Of a stretch of DNA of 64,000 bases, positions 59,046-64,000 are shown piece by piece. This DNA comes from Streptomyces albireticuli (GTDB lineage: Bacteria > Actinomycetota > Actinomycetes > Streptomycetales > Streptomycetaceae): the NCBI RefSeq assembly GCF_021228125.1, contig NZ_JAJQQS010000016.1, forward strand, positions 124,001 to 188,000. The letters run 5' to 3'. Within the stretch, counting starts at the first letter, position 1. Every line of letters begins with the position of its first letter. A program made the translations under genes and the position numbers. The notes beneath the pieces are model-generated. The model did not search any database. It had not been told where the DNA came from and was given only the letters and a program-made list of their open reading frames with translations.

Positions 59046-62000
59046 GCCGGCAGCCGGGACCGCCCGGCCGAGTGGAGAGGAACCGAAAGCTGTGGGCGAG
59101 GACCCGAAGCTCGTCAAGTACTTCCAGCGGGTCACCGCGGAACTCCAGCGCACCCGGGAGCGGTTGCGGGAGCTGGAGAACCCCGTCGACGACCCAGTGG
59201 CCGTGGTCGGCATGGGCTGCCGGTTCGGCGGTGGGATCGGCTCGCCGGAGGAGCTGTGGGAACTGCTCGCCGCCGAGCGGGACGTGATCACCGGCTTCCC
59301 GGCCGGCCGCGGCTGGACCGAAGACCAGATCTACCACCCGGAACCGGGCACGCCGGGCCGCTCCTACGTCCGGCACGGTGCCTTCCTCGACGACGCGGCC
59401 GACTTCGATTCCGAGTTCTTCGGCATCTCACCGCGGGAGGCGCTCGGCATGGACCCGCAGCAGCGGGTCGCGCTGGAGGTCACCTGGCAGGCGCTGGAGT
59501 CCGCCGGCATCGATCCGGCCGGGCTGCGCGGCAGCCGCACCGGCGTGTTCCTCGGACTGTCCAACGCGGACTACGCCACGGCGATCCGCGAGATGCCCGA
59601 GGACATGCTGGGCCAGCTCTCCATCGGCAACGCGGGCAGCGTGACCTCCGGCCGGCTGGCCTATGTGTTCGGCCTGCAGGGGCCCGTGCTCACGGTGGAC
59701 ACCGCCTGTTCCTCGTCCCTGGTCGGGCTCCACCTGGCGGCGCAGTCGCTGCGCGCGGGCGAGTGCACTCTGGCGCTCGCGGGCGGGGTGACCATCCTGT
59801 CCAGCCCGCTGCTGTTCATCGACTACGCCCGGCAGCGCGCCTTGGCACCGGACGGCCGGTGCAAGCCCTTCTCCTCGGCCGCCGACGGCACCGCGTGGGG
59901 CGAGGGCGCCGGAATGCTGGTGCTGGAGAGGCTTTCCGACGCACGCCGCAACCACCACCCGGTGCTCGCGCTGCTGCGCGGATCGGCGATCAACTCCGAC
60001 GGCACCTCCTCCGGGCTGACCGCCCCGAACGGAACCGCGCAGCAGCAGGTGATCGCCGACGCGCTCGCTTCGGCCGGCCTGTCGCCCGCGGACGTCGACG
60101 CGGTGGAGGCGCACGGCACGGGCACCGCGCTCGGCGACCCGATCGAGGCGCAGGCGCTGCTGGCCGGGTACGGCCGCCACCGCGGCGACCGGCCGCCGCT
60201 GCTGGTCGGCGCGGTGAAGTCGAACCTCGCTCACACCCAGGCCGCGGCCGGAGTCGCCGGCGTGGTGAAGATGGTGCTGGCCATGCGGCACGGCACGCTG
60301 CCCAGGACCCTGCACATCGGCACGGCGACCCCCCGGGTCGACTGGGCGCAGGGCGGGGTCGAACTGCTCACCAGCGCGGTCCCGTGGCCGCGCGACGGGC
60401 GTCCCCGGCGGGCGGGCGTGTCCGCGTTCGGAGTCGGCGGCACCAACGCGCACGTGATCCTGGAGGACCCCGGGCCCGACCCGGACCCCGGGCCCGGCGA
60501 CCGGGCCGTCCCGCCACTGCTGGCCTGGACCCTGTCGGGCAGGACCGAACAGGCGCTGTCCGCGCAGGCGGCCGCGCTGCACGAGCACCTCGACCGGGTG
60601 CGCCCGGATCCGCTGGACCTGTCGTGGTCGCTGGCCACCACCCGGGCGCACCTGCCGCACCGCGCGGTGGTGTTCGGCTCCCGCCCGGCCGACCTCGCCG
60701 CGGGCCTGACCGCGCTGAGCACGGGCCGGGACGACACCGGGAGCGCCACGGTGGCGGTCTCCGGCGCCGCCGTGCGGAACGGCACCACCGCGTTCCTGTA
60801 CCCGCACGAGTGCACCCCGGCCGTGGTGCGCGCGCTGGCCACGCAGTACGCCGAGGCCGAGCCGTTCGCCGAGCACCTCTCCGCATGCGCGGCGGTGCTG
60901 GCCGGGCTGGTCGGTTGGTCTCTGACGGATGTGCTGCGCGGCGACCCGGACGCGCCGGCACTGGACCGGCCGGATGTGTCGGCCCCGGCCACGCTGGCCG
61001 TGCTGACCGGCGTGACACGAGTGTGGTGCGCGTCCGGGGTGCGCCCGGCGGCGCTGGCGGGACACGGATCAGGCCGGCTGGCCGCGTCCTGGGCGGTCGG
61101 GTGGCTGTCCCTGTCCTCGGCGCTGCGGATCGCGGCCGGGTGTCCTGCGGGCGTCGAACCCGACGCCGTGGATGTCCCGCCCCCCGCGCCCGGTGTGCCG
61201 GTGCTGTGCGGGGACACCGGCCGCTGGCTGCGGGACCGTCCGGCCGAGGACGACTACCGCACGGTGCCGGCCGCCGAATCCGGCTCGGCCGCCCGCGAGC
61301 TGCGGGCCGACGGTCATCGGCTGCTGCTCGTGTTCGGTGGGGACACCGCGGGCATGGCCGCCGAGCTGCCCGACGGTCCCGCCGTGCTGGCCGTGCCGGA
61401 GGAGACGGAGGGCGCGGTGACCGGTTCAGCGGCGCTCGTGCGCGCGCTGGGCCGCGCGCACGTGATGGGCGCGGCGGTGGACTGGCGTGCCGTCCTGGCC
61501 GGCACAGGCGCGCGGCGCATCCCGTTGCCCGGCTACGCCTTCCAGCGCAGCCGGTACTGGATCGAGCGCGAGTGGACCATGCCGGTGCTGATCTCCGACG
61601 ACCCCGGGACGCGCGAGCCCGACCGGCGCTCGCCCGCGGCTCTGCTGTGGGCACTGCCCGAGCAGGAGCGCAACGACCGCGTCGAGACGCTGGTCCGTGA
61701 GTGCCTGGGCCGGGCGCTGGGCAACGGACCGGATGACCAGGTCGACGCCGAGGACACGTTCCGCGATCTCGGGATGGACTCGCTGGGCGCGGAGGACCTG
61801 CGCGATCAACTCAGCACCGATGCCGGGGTGGAGATCGAACTCTCCGACGTGCTGAACTACCCCACGGTGGTCGATCTGACCGAGCGCGTACTGGAAAAGC
61901 TGGCCGCCCGCGCCGAGGAAGGCACGCTCGACGAGATCGCGGGGACCGCCCGGTCCCGGAACGAGGTTCCGGAATCCGGCACCGGGCCGGTGGACCCGGC

Positions 62001-62877
62001 GCCCGAGAACGCCGACGAAAGCGACGGCAGCCTGGCCTCGTTCTACATCCGGGCGATCCGCACCGGCCGGATCAACGTCGCCCTCCGCCTGGCCCGCGCG
62101 GCCTCCGAGACCCGCGACACGTTCGACCAGGACGATCCGCGCGATCTCGCCGAACTGCGCAAGGTGGGCGCGGGGGCGGGCGGCCCCACGATCGTCGGCC
62201 TCACCCCGCCGATCTTCCCCAACCTGGACCTGCCCTACTCCTACCTGCACGCCGGGCTGGCCCCCGCGTCCGACGTGTGGTCACTGTGGTCGCCCGGATT
62301 CGCGGGTGAGGCTCCGCTGCCCGCCGACCGTGCCGCCCTGATGCGGATGCTGGCGAAACCGCTGCGCCGTGAGCTGGCCGGCACCCCGTTGATCATCGCG
62401 GGCTACTCCTCGGGCGGCTGGCTCGCGCACGAGCTGGCCGCGCACCTGGAGCGGACCGGCGTCCCCGTCACCGCGCTGCTCCTGCTGGACTCCTACCTGC
62501 CGGAGGAGGAGATGGAACAGACCGAGACCCGCAGCGAGTTCATGCGCGAGCAGATCCGGCGCCGTGACCTCATGGGCATGTCGCTCGACCGTCCGGACCG
62601 GACGGTGACCACCAGCGGCCAGATCGCGGCGATGGGCGGCTACAGCAGGATCTTCAGCGGCTGGCGGCCCGGCCCGCTGAAGGCGCCGATCCTGCACCTG
62701 CTCGCCAGCGAGGTCGTCGCGGGTGTGCCCACCAGCTCGGAGGACCACCCGTTCCCGGCCGAACTGGCACACCGCGTGCGCAAGCTGCCCGGCGATCACT
62801 TCACCATCCTGTCCCAGCACGCCGACCTGATCTCAGCGAACCTGCACGACTGGCTGGCGGAGGTGAAGCCCGTTTGA
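59038..62877 (+). CDS. Terminal type I polyketide synthase, KS-AT(degenerate)-ACP-TE
   Basis: 1279 aa from ATG 59038 (GGGAG 7 nt upstream, 8-bp overlap with the preceding gene); GTG 59092 is an alternative just before the docking helix. Docking coiled coil (PKLVKYFQRVTAELQRTRERL in the family pattern), then KS (~55-480; VDTACSSS and HGTGT intact, KSNLAH with Gly to Ala). The AT-like region (~582-845) is shortened. The GHSxG nucleophile motif reads GHGSG (His676, Gly677), so Ser is absent, and the HAFH/YASH block is missing. ACP (~880-950; MDSLGAEDLRDQL). Linker, then thioesterase (~1035-1275; nucleophile in AGYSSGGWLAHE, Asp in LLLLDSYLP, His in GDHFTIL). It releases the chain; without a KR/DH, a final extension would be left as a beta-keto unit, if it is extended at all. 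Confidence 0.93.
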   Translation: MREPAAGTARPSGEEPKAVGEDPKLVKYFQRVTAELQRTRERLRELENPVDDPVAVVGMGCRFGGGIGSPEELWELLAAERDVITGFPAGRGWTEDQIYHPEPGTPGRSYVRHGAFLDDAADFDSEFFGISPREALGMDPQQRVALEVTWQALESAGIDPAGLRGSRTGVFLGLSNADYATAIREMPEDMLGQLSIGNAGSVTSGRLAYVFGLQGPVLTVDTACSSSLVGLHLAAQSLRAGECTLALAGGVTILSSPLLFIDYARQRALAPDGRCKPFSSAADGTAWGEGAGMLVLERLSDARRNHHPVLALLRGSAINSDGTSSGLTAPNGTAQQQVIADALASAGLSPADVDAVEAHGTGTALGDPIEAQALLAGYGRHRGDRPPLLVGAVKSNLAHTQAAAGVAGVVKMVLAMRHGTLPRTLHIGTATPRVDWAQGGVELLTSAVPWPRDGRPRRAGVSAFGVGGTNAHVILEDPGPDPDPGPGDRAVPPLLAWTLSGRTEQALSAQAAALHEHLDRVRPDPLDLSWSLATTRAHLPHRAVVFGSRPADLAAGLTALSTGRDDTGSATVAVSGAAVRNGTTAFLYPHECTPAVVRALATQYAEAEPFAEHLSACAAVLAGLVGWSLTDVLRGDPDAPALDRPDVSAPATLAVLTGVTRVWCASGVRPAALAGHGSGRLAASWAVGWLSLSSALRIAAGCPAGVEPDAVDVPPPAPGVPVLCGDTGRWLRDRPAEDDYRTVPAAESGSAARELRADGHRLLLVFGGDTAGMAAELPDGPAVLAVPEETEGAVTGSAALVRALGRAHVMGAAVDWRAVLAGTGARRIPLPGYAFQRSRYWIEREWTMPVLISDDPGTREPDRRSPAALLWALPEQERNDRVETLVRECLGRALGNGPDDQVDAEDTFRDLGMDSLGAEDLRDQLSTDAGVEIELSDVLNYPTVVDLTERVLEKLAARAEEGTLDEIAGTARSRNEVPESGTGPVDPAPENADESDGSLASFYIRAIRTGRINVALRLARAASETRDTFDQDDPRDLAELRKVGAGAGGPTIVGLTPPIFPNLDLPYSYLHAGLAPASDVWSLWSPGFAGEAPLPADRAALMRMLAKPLRRELAGTPLIIAGYSSGGWLAHELAAHLERTGVPVTALLLLDSYLPEEEMEQTETRSEFMREQIRRRDLMGMSLDRPDRTVTTSGQIAAMGGYSRIFSGWRPGPLKAPILHLLASEVVAGVPTSSEDHPFPAELAHRVRKLPGDHFTILSQHADLISANLHDWLAEVKPV

Positions 62878-62913
62878 CGACCGTTCCCGCGCGCGTGGTG
62901 CCCCCCGGGGCGC

Positions 62914-63294
62914 TCAGGCGCTCCGGGCGACGAGGGCGCCCGGGAAGGCGATGAAGCCGGGGCTCGTCGAGGTCCCGTCGCAGCCCCGGAACACGCTGCG
63001 GTCCGTGCTGCTCTCGGAGACGAGCGTCAGGACCTGTGCCGTGGCCGTGTACGTACCCTGGTGGACCACCCCGTCCTCGAGCTCGTACTCGAACGCGCCG
63101 CCGGCGAGGAAAGTGATCCTGAGGATGAGTTCCGGTGCGATGACGCGGTACGTGGCGCCGACGTAGTCGGCGGGTTTGGTGCCGCAGGGGTCGGCGGCCC
63201 GGGCGGCCCCGGCCGGGCCGAGCGTCAAGGCCGTCAGCAGGGCCGCCAGCAGGGGGAGCGCGAGGGCGCGTGGGCCGAGTCGGTGCCGTTTCAC
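62914..63294 (-). CDS. Small secreted protein of unknown function
   Basis: 126 aa from GTG 63294, preceded by GAAGGAG. The signal peptide (KRHRLGPRALALPLLAALLT, ALTLGPAGAARA then ADPC) predicts cleavage near residue 33. The mature part is about 93 residues with two Cys (ADPCGTK and RGCDG) and beta-rich segments such as YRVIAPELILRITFLAGG and YELEDGVVHQGTYTA. I do not recognise a family. A 60-bp internal stretch is duplicated as a remnant at 41875-41934 on the other side of the PKS operon, which makes this gene the probable right boundary of the insertion. Confidence 0.82.
   Translation of the reverse strand: MKRHRLGPRALALPLLAALLTALTLGPAGAARAADPCGTKPADYVGATYRVIAPELILRITFLAGGAFEYELEDGVVHQGTYTATAQVLTLVSESSTDRSVFRGCDGTSTSPGFIAFPGALVARSA
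63089..63148. repeat. Right copy of 60-bp direct repeat flanking the PKS block
   Basis: 56 of 60 bases match 41875-41934, with the same orientation; start-to-start distance is about 21.2 kb. It lies within the coding sequence of the intact small secreted protein. The mismatches are at repeat positions 8, 13, 26 and 55. Confidence 0.8.
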
Positions 63295-63797
63295 GGGAGC
63301 TCCTTCGCGGGTCGGGGGAACAGGCGGTGCCGGAGGCGACCGGACGGCTCGGCGGCAGCGGTTTCCGGTCGTGTTGGGCTGTCCGGGTGACATCCGTTCG
63401 TACCCGGCGTCTCGGAACGCGTCCGCCCACCCCTGCCGCCGCTCGCCCGCGGCCACAGCCCGCGGGGAAACACGGCCGGCGTACGGGTGCGGGGCGGTGG
63501 TGATGCCATGGCACGGTCCCTCACTGCCGTCGGGTGTCACGGTGCCCGTCTGCCGCCAGGACACCTCCTGTCACGGTGGTGTGCAACACGCGCCCGCCCC
63601 CGTACCTGGTCGTATCCGTGGTCAGTGGCGCGGCGGGGGCGGACCGGCTCGTACGGCGGCCCGGTGGCGGCGCCCCGGGGCGCTTGTGGGTACCGCTCGT
63701 GCTCTGAACGCTCACCCCTGACGTCTCCGGAGAGCGTGCCGCACCCCGCCGGGGGTAACCGAAAGGGGCAGGCAGGCGAAGGCTGACGGAGGGCGTG
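63295..63797. other. Intergenic region between secreted-protein gene and VanZ-like gene
   Basis: About 500 bp with no supported gene. It should contain the promoter of the leftward secreted-protein gene and that of the rightward VanZ-like gene. GGAGGG at 63788-63793 serves as the ribosome site of the latter. No repeats or operators were recognised. Confidence 0.5.
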
Positions 63798-64000
63798 ATG
63801 GCGCGCGAGGTCCCGCACGACAAGGCCGCGAAGGACACGGAGGACCGTGCCGGGGCCGTCGGCGGGCCGCGCCTCACCCGGCCGCTGCGCGTCGTGATCA
63901 TGCTGCTGGCCTTCGTGGGCATGGTGGCCTTCGGCGTGGTGCTGGCCCGGCTGACCCTGGAACCCTCCGCCGTCTCGGAACCGCTGACGCACAGCAACCT
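63798..64000 (+). CDS. VanZ-like membrane protein, 3' partial
   Basis: The first 67 residues are visible before the window ends. A charged N-terminal tail (MAREVPHDKAAKDTEDRAG) leads to a membrane segment (LRVVIMLLAFVGMVAFGVVL), then ARLTLEPSAVSEPLTHSNL. The T-L-x-P-S and HSNL pattern after the first helix is characteristic of VanZ-family proteins in Streptomyces. ATG 63798 has GGAGGG 4 nt upstream; GTG 63795 is possible. Most VanZ-like proteins have no proven role in glycopeptide resistance. Confidence 0.72.
   Translation, partial: MAREVPHDKAAKDTEDRAGAVGGPRLTRPLRVVIMLLAFVGMVAFGVVLARLTLEPSAVSEPLTHSN

Overview
High-GC actinobacterial DNA, almost certainly Streptomyces: type I polyketide synthases (PKSs), GTG starts, purine-rich ribosome sites, an XRE/ImmA gene pair and a PAS-LuxR activator. 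The window is dominated by specialised metabolism. It holds three biosynthetic blocks separated by ordinary chromosomal genes. No rRNA, tRNA, CRISPR array or complete insertion sequence was seen.

Block A (1-13.8 kb) is one end of a polyene macrolide cluster of the pimaricin/nystatin class. A leftward operon runs glycosyltransferase, sugar aminotransferase, P450, ferredoxin, then a loading PKS (CoA ligase-ACP-KS(Ser)-AT-ACP). A DrrAB-type ABC exporter follows, and the 3' end of a modular PKS converges on it. A PimM-like regulator is divergent to the operon. A near-consensus PAS-LuxR operator lies in front of the glycosyltransferase.

From 13.8 to 21.8 kb the genes look like non-cluster functions: SGNH hydrolase, SRAP protein, ImmA/XRE pair, secreted alpha/beta hydrolase and an OmpR-type two-component system.

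Block B (21.9-36 kb) is the least familiar part. A tightly overlapping leftward operon encodes an MIO ammonia-lyase/aminomutase, an ACP, a fused KS-KS-like (KS-CLF) protein, a short adenylating ligase, a styrene-monooxygenase-like FAD enzyme, an SDR with His in place of Tyr, and an HpaB-type flavin hydroxylase. Beside it are a Tat-type secreted beta-helix protein, an HpaC-type flavin reductase and a 14-TM exporter. The simplest reading is phenylalanine (or tyrosine) to an arylacrylate, activation, transfer to ACP, chain extension by KS-CLF, and flavin-dependent oxygenation. I do not recognise this gene set as a described pathway.

The 36-41.6 kb stretch carries a GNAT, a small membrane protein coupled to an HTH/coiled-coil/receiver protein, a 2OG-Fe(II)-like oxygenase, an apparently internally deleted glycoside-hydrolase-like gene and a second 14-TM exporter.

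Block C (42.7-62.9 kb) is a compact rightward operon of three modular PKS proteins plus a P450: KS-AT(mm)-DH-KR-ACP-KS-AT(m)-KR-ACP, P450, KS-AT(m)-DH-KR-ACP, and KS-AT(degenerate)-ACP-TE. It has no loading module, and the terminal AT has lost its catalytic Ser. The block is flanked by 60-bp direct repeats (56/60 identical). The right repeat lies inside an intact small secreted-protein gene and the left one is a remnant of a homologue, which suggests the 21-kb block arrived by insertion or duplication. The window ends in the start of a VanZ-like gene.
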